Assembly: GCA_020636435.1 (NCBI GenBank)
Contig: JACJXX010000002.1
Coordinates: forward strand, 2,480,001-2,544,000
Source: Lewinellaceae bacterium
GTDB lineage: Bacteria > Bacteroidota > Bacteroidia > Chitinophagales > Saprospiraceae
Length of the DNA: 64,000 nt
Reading direction: 5' to 3'
Under the pieces are notes generated by a model. It saw nothing but the letters and a program-made list of their open reading frames with translations. It ran no database searches and was not told the DNA's origin. The position numbers and the translations under genes are program-made. Position 1 is the first letter of the stretch, and each line of letters opens with the position of its first letter. Below are positions 18,040 through 26,819 of the stretch, piece by piece.

Positions 18040-18080
18040 TTTGACTGATATTGTATTTATTTAGGTGATACATCATAAGA

Positions 18081-18959
18081 TCAAAGCGCAGTCAGAAAAC
18101 CGGCTTCGATTGCGGCTTCCCGCAATGGATCAATGTTTCTATCTTCTTTTAGGTAGTGAAAGGGATGGTCGTGGTCAGAAAGCAAATATTCCATCCAGTA
18201 ATCCAGGTAATCTTCCTCTCCGGGCGCTGTGACAGTAGTGAAGATTCCCAACTTGGTCCTTTTCTTCTTCACGCCTGGCCTGGGTTGAGCGCCCCGGTGC
18301 AGCAGGCGCATGTCCATAACCAGGGCGTCTCCCATTTTTGACGGGATGTCAATGCCGCCTTTTTCATAGGCGCTGAAATCTTCGTACCGGGGAAAACGGT
18401 TGTTGGTGAGTCTGCGCAAAATGCGGTGGATAAACGGCACCCCTATGCCCTTCAGCCGCAATTTCTGTTCCACCAGCGGGTCTTCTTTCAGTTTATGGGT
18501 GCCGGGAACGACGAACATGCCGCCTCCCTGCTCGTCGTTGTCCTGCAGGTAAATGGCGACGGCCACACCGGTAAAATCCGGCCGCTGAGCAACCAGGTAG
18601 CCCTGGCTGGTCATGGTCGTCACGTCGGTGTGCAGGTTCCAGAAGCTGTTGCGGATGCAAGAAGCCGGGGGCATCAGTACGATCTTATCGCCGAGTATGA
18701 CCTTTAATGCTTCCACCATTCTGGGATGAGTGATCGTATCCAAAAGGTTGGGGTACTTGCGCAGATGGTCGAAAATAATATCGGCCTCGTCATAATTCTC
18801 GTTGGGAAATTCGCGCTCGAATTCCCCGAGCAGGAACTTCCGTATCTCCAGCGCTCTTTCCCGGCTGATCACGCCGGGAAAAAGAGCATAGCCTTTCTCC
18901 TGAAAATCAGCGCGGATCGCTTCCGGAGATTGGGTGAGGGTAATTGGAAAAGGATGCAT
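18081..18959 (-). CDS. PhyH-family Fe(II)/2-oxoglutarate oxygenase, copy 3 (paralogue of copy 1)
   Basis: 292 residues. Iron ligands are in FWNLHTDVTTM and DMRLLHRGAQPRPG; PASCIRNSFW, GGGMFVVPGTHKL and NRFPRYEDFSA are shared almost unchanged with the 11930-12811 protein, so the pair arose by duplication, perhaps to act on successive positions of one scaffold. First oxygenase gene of the train, 132 bases after the acyl-carrier-like gene. That gap is A+T-rich and contains no clear second promoter. Confidence 0.9.
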   Translation of the reverse strand: MHPFPITLTQSPEAIRADFQEKGYALFPGVISRERALEIRKFLLGEFEREFPNENYDEADIIFDHLRKYPNLLDTITHPRMVEALKVILGDKIVLMPPASCIRNSFWNLHTDVTTMTSQGYLVAQRPDFTGVAVAIYLQDNDEQGGGMFVVPGTHKLKEDPLVEQKLRLKGIGVPFIHRILRRLTNNRFPRYEDFSAYEKGGIDIPSKMGDALVMDMRLLHRGAQPRPGVKKKRTKLGIFTTVTAPGEEDYLDYWMEYLLSDHDHPFHYLKEDRNIDPLREAAIEAGFLTAL

Positions 18960-19091
18960 TCAGGTTTTTGTTTTTATTTATTTATAGCTTTCTAAAAAAG
19001 CGGCATCTGCAAAAGAAGCCAGGGCATTGAATTTTCATTTGCATGTTCGTTACAAATGTTTGCTCCGGTGTTACATGTGAAAAAAAATAAT

Positions 19092-19343
19092 TTACAACTC
19101 TCTTATTATCAAATTCACAATGTCTTCCGCCGTATGGATGGCCGTGCTGCAATTCTCCAGCAGCGGTATCTTCTTGCCGAATTGCTGGTGGAGCAGTTGC
19201 TCCAGAAATACCAGATAGCCCAGCAGCTTGAAATCCTCGTGTAGAACCTCCAAAGGTTTGTCCCAACCGAACTGCTCGGGCGATATATGAAAATGCCGGA
19301 GCAGTATGGCTTGAACTGCAGTGGCGATCTCTGCCTGTGTCAT
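19092..19343 (-). CDS. Acyl-carrier-protein-like protein lacking the phosphopantetheine serine
   Basis: 83 residues with the ACP helical pattern: TQAEIATAVQAILLRHF at the start, FLEQLLHQQFGKKIP (helix II and the IP turn) and TAEDIVNLIIREL (helix IV). In true ACPs helix II begins with a DSL motif whose Ser carries 4'-phosphopantetheine. At that position this protein reads FKLLGYLVF; no Ser occurs between residues 22 and 55 except outside the site. It therefore cannot be loaded in the usual way and may be a structural or protein-protein adaptor. It is the first gene of the train. Confidence 0.65.
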   Translation of the reverse strand: MTQAEIATAVQAILLRHFHISPEQFGWDKPLEVLHEDFKLLGYLVFLEQLLHQQFGKKIPLLENCSTAIHTAEDIVNLIIREL

Positions 19344-19385
19344 GACCTTAGGTTGTTAGGGTGAGGAATGCGTAACAAGCTGGTA

Positions 19386-19393
19386 CAAACTTA
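19386..19393 (-). promoter_or_regulatory. Candidate Bacteroidota -7 box of the cluster operon
   Basis: On the minus strand the sequence reads TAAGTTTGTACC (box 19386-19393), matching the Bacteroidota TAnnTTTG consensus, about 45 bases before the acyl-carrier-like start codon and just after the regulator gene's stop codon. No good TTG -33 element is seen at the usual distance, so this is a suggestion only. Confidence 0.4.
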
Positions 19394-19446
19394 CAGGGAG
19401 GGAGAGGAAAAGCTTTTCACCGGTGTTTCGGATGTTTGACTGGGTG

Positions 19447-21697
19447 TTACATTTCCGAAGGCGCCTTTCCAAACGCCTTCTTGAACGACCTCGAAAAATG
19501 ACTCACCGAAGAAAACCCCGTCTGATAGGCGATCTCGGAAACATTGCCCTTGCCCTCAAGGATCAGTTCCAGCGCTTTTTGCAGACGCACGGCCTTGACG
19601 AACTCAGTGATCGACTGGCCGGTGAGCGCCTTGAGCTTGCGGTACAGGTGCACGCGGCTCATACCGAAGCGCCGGCCGATGTGGTCGCCGCTGAGATCGG
19701 CTTCGTCGATGTGTTCGAGGATGTAGGCGCGCAATTCGGTGATAAACTCGTCTTCCTGCCGGTAGGCGTCGCCGCTCGTTGAAGGCGGCCCATTCTGGTA
19801 ACGCTGCTGCAGCAAACGGCGGATCTCGATGAGCTTCTCAATGCGCAGCGCCAACTCCTGGGGGCTGAACGGCTTGGTGAGGTAGGCGTCGGCGCCGCGC
19901 TGCAGGCCTTTCAGGCGGCTTTCCAGCGAGGCTTTAGCCGTTAGCAGGATCAGGGGAATGTGCGAAGTGCTGATGTTACTGCGAATAGCCTGTGTGACGG
20001 CAAAGCCATCCTTTGTGGGCATCATCACATCCGAAATGATCAGGTCGGGGATCAGGGCCTGGGCTTTTTCAATGCCTTCTTCTCCGTCGCCGGCCTCGGT
20101 TATGTTGTATCTATCCTCGCTAATGCAATAGCGAATATACTCTCGCATTTCCTCATTATCCTCTATGATGAGCAATTCCAGCTTTTCGCTTTTTTCCAAT
20201 GCAGGAGCTATTGCGGTGGATTCATTCCCTGCTTCCACAATCTCCGAATCGAATATGGCCTCTGGCGCCGGGCTGTTGGCCAGCGGCGTGGCTGCTTCCG
20301 CCTTTAAAACAGGCAACAGGATCTGGAACGACGTCCCCTTGCCCGGTTCGCTCGACACTTTTATTTGGCCGCCCTGCAATTCTACCAGCTCTTTGACCAG
20401 GGCCAGTCCAATGCCCGTACCGCCCTGGGTACGGGTGGCGGAGCCGTCTATCTGGTAAAAGCGGTTGAAAACATGCCTCAGTTGATCCTTTCCAATGCCC
20501 ATCCCGGTATCTCTGACGTCCAGGCGGATAAATTCCTGCTCGTCTTTACAGGACTTGCTCACGGCCAGCTGTATGACGTTGCCCGATGGCGTAAACTTAA
20601 TGGCGTTGGATAGCAGATTATAAACGGTTTTATCCCATTTGTCCTGGTCGAAATTCGTCTCCCAACGGTTCTGGCCGGCCACAAAATACAGCTTCAACTC
20701 CTTTTTCTCAACCAGGGGCTGAAAGCGCATCGCCAACTCTTGGGTATAAGCAATAATGTCTCCTCGAGTCGCTTCCACCTGCATCCGCTTGCTTTCAATT
20801 TTGGACAGGTCGAGCATCTGATTGACCAGTTCGAGGATATGCCGGGTATTTTTCAAAACTCCTTGAACCCTTCTGCGTAGGATGGTTGGCGGCGGCTGTT
20901 CGGAGAGTATTTGCTCCAGCGGCCCGATGATAAGGGTCAGAGGAGTACGAAATTCATGGGTGATGTTGGAAAAAAAACGAGTTTTGGCTTTGTCTAGTTC
21001 TTGCAGCGCTTCGGCTTGCGAGTTAATGATCCGTTTGTCTTTTTCTATTTGGCGGGTCCGTTTTTGCACTTCAGCTTCCAGTCGCTCCCGGTCTTCTTTG
21101 AGTTTGAGAATCCGCCACTGTACAGCGGCCAGCGTGGCGCCTATTATGCCGGTTATCACCACGGCGATGAACCACCACTGCAAATAGAAAGGCTTTAACA
21201 CTTTTATCTTCAATGCCAGCACCCGATTTGACCATCCGTCGCTGGGATTCTTTCCTCTGACCCTCAGCGTATAATTTCCGTAGGGCAGCTTGGTGATGCG
21301 AAGAAAATTCTCATTGATGATTCTCCAGTTATCGCTGTAGCCTTCTATTTGATAGCTATAACGATGCCGTTTGGAGTCGTCGTAATCCAACAGCATGAAG
21401 TGTAGTTCCAGGAATTTATCGCTGGGGCGGATCGTAATAGCGTCTGTCTGTTGAAGCAATTCGGTTTTGTCCGTCATGTTTTCGGCATCGCCTTCCAGTA
21501 AATAGCAGGCGATAAATTCAAGGGGCGTATTATTCTCCCTATCACCGGTAAATACCCTGGGGTGAAAAGCGATCAGGCCGCCCAGGCCGCCAAAGTAAAG
21601 CGTACCGTCCTTAGCCTGGTAATGCGCCGTCGTATTGAATTCGTTATGAGGCAACCCATCCTTCACCAGAAGGATACCCAACCGGTAAGTGTACTTA
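19447..21697 (-). pseudogene. Hybrid two-component regulator (HTCS), C-terminal part, separated by ISL3 insertion
   Basis: Continuation of the regulator whose N-terminal part is at 23138-25170. From the break: last propeller strand (YRLGILLVKDGLPHNEF), Y_Y_Y domain (YSYQIEGYSDNW), one transmembrane segment (WWFIAVVITGIIGATLAAV), histidine kinase with H-box FFSNITHEFRTPLTLI and G-box GGTGIGLALVKEL, receiver with phospho-acceptor Asp in LIISDVMMPTKDG, and AraC-type DNA-binding domain (MSRVHLYRKLKALTG, AYQTGFSSVSHFSRSF). These proteins sense a periplasmic ligand and activate neighbouring genes. It lies about 100 bases upstream of the biosynthetic train on the same strand. As it stands the kinase part has no natural start, so the regulator is probably inactive. 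Confidence 0.9.
21689..21697. repeat. Target-site duplication of the ISL3 element, left copy
   Basis: GTGTACTTA immediately before the element; the identical 9-mer follows the right end at 23138-23146. ISL3 elements usually duplicate 8 bp, so one of the nine matching bases may be chance. Confidence 0.9.
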
Positions 21698-21726
21698 GGT
21701 TCTATGTGAATTGGGTGGGTTAAAGC

Positions 21727-23133
21727 GTGGCCTATGAAAGAAAGGTAAGAATAAATATCTTTAGGGGCATGAGAACAGAACATTTTTTTGCTCAATTGCT
21801 CCAACTGGAGAAGCCCTACTCTGTAAGCAGCGTAAAATATGATCAAGGCCCCAAAGGCCAAATCATGAGCGTAGCGGTTGAAATTGAAATTGAAAAGGAT
21901 TACCGCCCGCCAACAGAGCCAGGGGTGAAGGTAAGCCGGCACGACGTAGAAAAGCGCGCCTGGCGGCATTTGGACTTGTTTCAATACCCCTGTTACCTTC
22001 ATTGCGCAGTGCCGAAATTCAAATATGACGATGGGCACAAACAGTGGTATAAGACCATGGAGGTGCCCTGGGCCAGAGCACAAAGCGGGTTCACGCTATT
22101 GTTTGAACACCTTGTGATGAGCCTGTTAGAAGTGCATGGATGCCCAGCACAAGTTGCCCAAAGCATCAAAGAGTACCCCCAGCGGGTTTGAACGATAGTG
22201 GATCATTACGTGCCAGAAGAAAGCCTTGCCCTTGAAACAGCGCCAGGCTTCGGCGTGAGCTCGGCCGAACGCTCAGCCGAACGCAACAGCGAAGAAGAAG
22301 AGCTAATTCCATTGGACACCTTGCAAGGGCAAGTGGCGGTGGAGGAACAGGCCTGGGCAGGCGTGCGCGTCATCAATTTTGATGAAACCTCCCGAAAGAA
22401 AGGCCATGATTATGTAACCAATTTTATAAACGGACAAACCGGGGAATTACTGGATGTCCAGGTTGGCAAGGGCGCAAAGGCAGTAGAGGCGTTCGTGAAG
22501 AAAGCCTTAGCCAAGGGCTTGGGCCCCCTACAAATAGAAGAGGTGAACATAGACATGTCGGCGGCATTTCAAAAAGGCGCGGCGGCTTATTTCCCCAATG
22601 CCCGCATTAATTTTGACAAGTTTCATGTCAGCGCGCTGGTGAGCCGGGCACTGGACGTATTTCGCAAATCCCAAGCCAGGAAATTGGGCAAGCGCCTGCC
22701 CAAATGGCCGATCCTAAAACCTGTAGAGCACTTAAGCGCGCAGGAATATAAGGACTTATATGAGGCGCTGGAACAATTGCCTGAGTTGGAGCAGTTTCAT
22801 GAGCACAAGAATAGTTTTTCCAACTTGTGGGGTTTTCAAGATGCGGCTCAAGGTGCAGCCTTCCTCTCCTTTTGGGTTGACAGGGCCGCCGAGATGGCCC
22901 AACAATTCAAAAGCAGAAAACTCCAAACCCTGGCCAATACATTGAACAAGCATTTCGAAGGCATTGTCAATGCCCTTATTTCAGGAAACACAAATGCTGT
23001 CGCCGAAGGGATGCATAGCAAAATGCAAGCTATGAAGCGAACCGCAAGAGGGTACAAGACTTTCCAGCGGTTCGTTCAAATGATTCGGGTGCATTGCCAA
23101 GGGGGCTGGCAGTACCCCACCCAATTCACATAG
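21727..23133 (+). pseudogene. ISL3-family transposase with in-frame stop codon
   Basis: A single 469-codon frame broken by TGA at 22189-22191. Before the stop: KRAWRHLDLF, CAVPKF and MEVPWARAQSGFTLLFE, typical of the ISL3 N-terminal region. After it: the DDE core with VINFDETSRKKGHDYVT (first Asp), VNIDMSAAFQKGA (second Asp) and NAVAEGMHSKMQAMKRTARG (Glu). The stop reads QRV-stop-TIVDHYV; a Trp codon TGG is the expected residue, so one G to A change explains it. A GTG at 22198 could restart the catalytic part. Between the stop and the core is a REP-like segment translated as GFGVSSAERSAERN. Confidence 0.88.
22248..22284 (-). repeat. REP-like repeat inside the ISL3 transposase frame
   Basis: On the minus strand this reads GCGTTCGGCTGAGCGTTCGG followed by CCGAGCTCACGCCGAAG. 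It matches, with a few C/T differences, the repeat upstream of IS110 copies at 34894-34944 and 42151-42189, including the GAGCTCACGCCGAAG part used as IS110 site. Confidence 0.75.
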
Positions 23134-23137
23134 AACC

Positions 23138-25170
23138 GTGTACTTATCCATCCACATTAGCCCTTCGTCGCTCGGTATCCAAAGTTTGCCGTAATCATCC
23201 TCATAAACGGCATAGGTAAAGTTGTTGGACAAACCTTCGGCAGTGGTAAATTGCCGGCTCTCCGAGAGCTGCTTCGCACCGGGAGCGGGGCGCCACCTAA
23301 TAACACCGCCGCCTCGCGTAGCCAGCCAGAAAACGCCGTGCTGATCCCGATCTTCGTGAATGTGCTGAATATAATCGAATGGCAGATCGCCGGAAGCAGT
23401 AGTAAAATGCCGGATGGGAACTTCCTGTTCGTTCATCAGAAAGACGCCGTTGTTAGTCGCCAGCCATATTCCCGTATTGTTTTTGTAGAGGTGATTGACT
23501 TGACTGGTTTGAAGCTGTGCAAAACGGCCGTAATCCTTGAACGGAATTACCTGTTTATTTTTCAGGTCGATGTAGGCAAGTCCCTGGTTCAGGCCCGCGA
23601 GCCAATAGCCGGGCCGGCTCGTTTTTAGTATGGAGTAGGCCAGATGCGCCTTCGGGTCCGCCGCTTCATACAATGTTTCCTTGTTATTTCTCAAATCTAA
23701 TTCATACCCCAGGGAGGGAGTCGTATAATCGCCCGCCCACAATAGGCTGTCCTGATAAGCCAAGGCTAAAGCACCGTAACTATCGGACAGCTTTTCGCAA
23801 GCCTGGGTTCGCGTATTCCAGCGGTATAAGGCTTTATTGAGAAAGTAAATATTACCCGCCGGATCTTCGGTGATGCCCCGGCAATCCGAAGCGCCTAAGT
23901 TTATTTGGTGAATCAGGCGAAAGTTGTTTCTTGCGACACTGGTCTTGAGCAATCCGTTAGGGGTGGCCAACCACACAGAAATATCGTCTTCAAAATAGTT
24001 GACAAAATTCGTTCTGTAATTATCTCCGATCAGCGTATTAAAATTGTACAACCAGCCCCCCTGCTCATCAAATACGTTTAGTTCCTCGCCCATTTGCACA
24101 TACCAATATCCTTTTTGCGTGCGGTAGAAAAAAAAACTACCGGCCAACGCTACTTCAACCGGGCGCCCGTCCCGGGTAAGGAAAAAAGGGATCAGGTTCT
24201 CCTTGTCGGCCTTACTCCAGAAATTTAAATAGTCATTCCCCTGTAGAGTTGCTAACCATAACATCCCATCCGGTCCGGGATAAATACCACAAATCCGGCC
24301 GGGCAAATTTATTTCATCCTTTATTGTTCCCAACGAGTCTATGCAGGCCAGGCTTTTCCACCATCCGATCCAGGTATCGCCGCTGCTGTCTCTGCTGATA
24401 TACCTTACCAGGACGCCTTCCCTCTCAAATATCTTTTTGAATGCGCCGTCATACAAATAGATCTCGCCCTTATTGGTACTGATGCATGGAAGCGCTCCCG
24501 GGATAATGGATTTCGGCAAAATCACCTCGGCGGATTTGACTGGGGCTTTGCCTTCAAAGTACGCATCGAAGGGCGTCGCCCGCCCGGTACGGGGGTTAAA
24601 AATATCCAGATTTTCAATTACCTCGCCGTCCGGCATATCGCCATAGGCAGTAGGAGAGTATTGATTCTTGTAAAAAAGCCATAAGTTTCCTTCAGCGTCT
24701 TCGCTGATCTTTAGAATATTCTCGCTGCTGTTTAGCGCGCCATTTTCCTTCGAATACAGCTTAAATGAATCCCCATCATACCGGTTCAGGCCATAGCGCG
24801 TCCCAATCCAGATAAATCCCCGGCTGTCTTTAAATACGGCCGTGGTATAAAGGTTAGCCAGGCCTTCTTCGACAGTAATGAGTTGGGCGTCAAAAAGATG
24901 CTTTTGTGCGAAAAGCGATGAAGAAAAGAGAAGAAGAGAAAAAAGCAAGGCAAAAGCCCTCCGAATGAGAAAAACGAAAGCCCTCCTGCCACTCTGAATA
25001 CCGGATGAGCACATTAGGATGCAAAATCCCCATAACAGAACGGGGAAAAAAAAACGGGCCTTGTGCTTCTTTGATAACTCATAGGGCATTGGGAAGTATG
25101 TTTCTTCAGACAACAAAAGTAAACTAATCAGGTAGCCCAAAAAGCCTTTTTCGGCAAATTTGCAAGCCAT
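23138..25170 (-). pseudogene. Hybrid two-component regulator (HTCS), N-terminal sensor part
   Basis: Periplasmic sensor half of the interrupted regulator. After an N-terminal hydrophobic region (several possible starts, 25170 or 25089) with a signal-like stretch FALLFSLLLFSSSLFAQ come two-component-propeller repeats (FIWIGTRYGLNRYDGDSF, VWLATPNGLLKTS, GIWLATNNGVFL, LWIPSDEGLMWM). The frame runs into the IS at KYT and would end at a chance stop at 22981 inside it. Joined to the 19447-21697 part after removal of 1449 bases it gives 1425 codons, normal for an HTCS. A membrane-bound truncated sensor could still be made. Confidence 0.88.
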
Positions 25171-25182
25171 TGAAAGAATCGG

Positions 25183-26739
25183 TCAACGAACCACCACCCG
25201 CTCCACCGCACGCCCTTCCTCGCTTTCTATCCACACAAAGTACAAGCCCGGGGTTAGTTCATAATGGGCAATGGGAAACCGGTTGTTGCCGGCTTGTACG
25301 GCAAGCGTTTGAGCCTGCAATAACTGGCCGGTAGCCGCCATCAGCCTTAACGTGGCGGAGAAGGGCCGGGCCGCTTCGAATTCAAGGGAGAAAGGTTGCC
25401 CTATAGTCACCGGATTGGGGATTACCAGAAGATTGGCCGCCGCAGGTATGTTGTTGACAGCCGTGATTCCAGCCGTGCGAAACCGCGAGGCCCCCGTCGC
25501 CGGGTTGCAGAAGGAGTGGCTGTTGTAGCCCCTCACCCGCCAGTAGTAGTTGCGGTCGAGGGTGAGGGCTTCCGGCAGGGTGAAGGAGTTGGTCGTTAGA
25601 ATATAACTGCTGGCCAGAGCGGCGGTAAAGCTGGGCACGGGGCTGACCTGAACCAGGTAATGGGTGGCGTTTTCCAGCGGTTCCCATTCCAGGTAAGCAG
25701 CGTCGTACTGCACGAGTTCGTCCTGTAGGGGAGTTGTAATGGCGATGGGCGCTGTACTAACCGAAGGCAGCGGCGTTTGATTGTACAGGTAATCCGCTTT
25801 TACCTCATACAGGTTGGCGCGCATGGCAGCGATCTGTTCGGGCGTGAATCGGGCCTGGCAGGCATCGTCGGAATAGCCCATGATCAGGCTGCCGTCGGAG
25901 CGGAATTTGACGCCGGCGGGGTCGGTCTGTTCCTGGGGGCTTTGGCCATTCCCGTTACAGGTCCAGCGGCCGGCAATATAATCGGGGCTGGTGTCGCAAA
26001 AGCCATCGGCGGCGAGGGTGCAGTTGCTGCCATCTACCAATTCCACCAGCGCGGTGTCGATGATGAGGGTATCGACGATGAGGGTATCCTTGTAGTAAGT
26101 ATAATCGTAAGTTACCGTAAGTGGCGCCGGGTCGCTGAAGTTGTGGGCAACGCTTCCATCGTGGCTGACGCCGCCTTCCCACCCCAGGAAAGGGTGTTGT
26201 ACGGAAAGGTTGTGGCCGATCTCATGAGCCCAGGTATGGTCGGCGGCGCCGGAGCAGGACTTGGCCATGGCTATGCCGGCGTAGGGCAGGTTGTACCCGC
26301 AATTGCCGGCCGGGTCGGAGACAAAGTACGTATTGATCGTGTTTTCCACGTTATTCAGAAACATCATTTCAGCTCCTTCCAGGACGTCCGGGTGGTTGTT
26401 CCAGGCCGTGTTGGGCAGGTATTGGATATCGCCTTCGATAAAAAACTGGATATTGGCTTGTTCAAAGTCGGAATTCAGCCGGCACAGGGCGTCCAGCAGT
26501 TGGCTATGGCTGAAATAGCCGTTCCCATTGTCCTGCCCTACCAGGTGGATGGTTAGGGGGACATACAGCGTGGTGTCGACTCCCCGAAAATGGGCTTGTG
26601 GATTTTGCTGGTATCGTTTCAGCCACTCCGATTTGCCGGGGGGGGTGCCACAGGGGTTTAAATCGTTTCTTCCAGGCTGTGCCTGAGGCAGTTGAACAAT
26701 TCCCAATAAAAGAACAGCAATTAGTAAAGCTCTCATCAT
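25183..26739 (-). CDS. Secreted M43-like (pappalysin-type) metallopeptidase with T9SS tail, paralogue 1
   Basis: About 518 residues from the ATG at 26739, chosen because it opens into a signal peptide (RALLIAVLLLGIVQLPQAQ). The zinc-binding HExxHxxxxxH motif is AHEIGHNLSVQHPF. A Cys-containing region (NCTLAADGFCDTSPDY) and CQARFTPEQIAAMRANL follow as in M43 peptidases. A fibronectin III-like domain (LEWEPLENATHYLVQVS, NYYWRVRGYN) precedes a type A sorting tail (TPGLYFVWIESEEGR, VERVVVR). It differs from its neighbours by a short VDTLIID repeat inserted after the active site. Exported across the outer membrane by the type IX system; substrate unknown. Confidence 0.9.
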   Translation of the reverse strand: MMRALLIAVLLLGIVQLPQAQPGRNDLNPCGTPPGKSEWLKRYQQNPQAHFRGVDTTLYVPLTIHLVGQDNGNGYFSHSQLLDALCRLNSDFEQANIQFFIEGDIQYLPNTAWNNHPDVLEGAEMMFLNNVENTINTYFVSDPAGNCGYNLPYAGIAMAKSCSGAADHTWAHEIGHNLSVQHPFLGWEGGVSHDGSVAHNFSDPAPLTVTYDYTYYKDTLIVDTLIIDTALVELVDGSNCTLAADGFCDTSPDYIAGRWTCNGNGQSPQEQTDPAGVKFRSDGSLIMGYSDDACQARFTPEQIAAMRANLYEVKADYLYNQTPLPSVSTAPIAITTPLQDELVQYDAAYLEWEPLENATHYLVQVSPVPSFTAALASSYILTTNSFTLPEALTLDRNYYWRVRGYNSHSFCNPATGASRFRTAGITAVNNIPAAANLLVIPNPVTIGQPFSLEFEAARPFSATLRLMAATGQLLQAQTLAVQAGNNRFPIAHYELTPGLYFVWIESEEGRAVERVVVR

Positions 26740-26819
26740 CTCCGATTGAATTGACAAGGGGGCAGGCGAGCATTTCCTCACCTTGCCCCCCTTCCGTTTT
26801 AAACCTTTGAGGTTTTTTC

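Larger units (their letters stand above)
21698..23137 (+). mobile_element. ISL3-family insertion sequence (1440 bp)
   Basis: Bounded by perfect terminal inverted repeats of at least 22 bp: the left end starts GGTTCTATGTGAATTGGGTG (21698) and the right end is its reverse complement finishing at 23137. It is flanked by the 9-bp direct repeat GTGTACTTA. It carries one transposase gene on the plus strand. Inserted in the minus-strand HTCS gene between the Tyr and Thr codons of a DKYTYRLG segment; deleting 1449 bases restores that frame. Clean ends indicate a recent event. Confidence 0.95.

Noticed and set aside
928..19343. Saxitoxin-type or aminoglycoside-type known cluster
   Set aside because: Carbamoyl- and sulfotransferases recall saxitoxin genes, but there is no amidinotransferase or SxtA-like PKS; 2-deoxy-scyllo-inosose synthase and other aminoglycoside markers are also absent.
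21698..22083. 878-codon frame starting at 22083 as a natural regulator gene
   Set aside because: Its first part is antisense IS sequence; homology to the regulator begins only at 21697. The frame from 25170 likewise ends in IS sequence.
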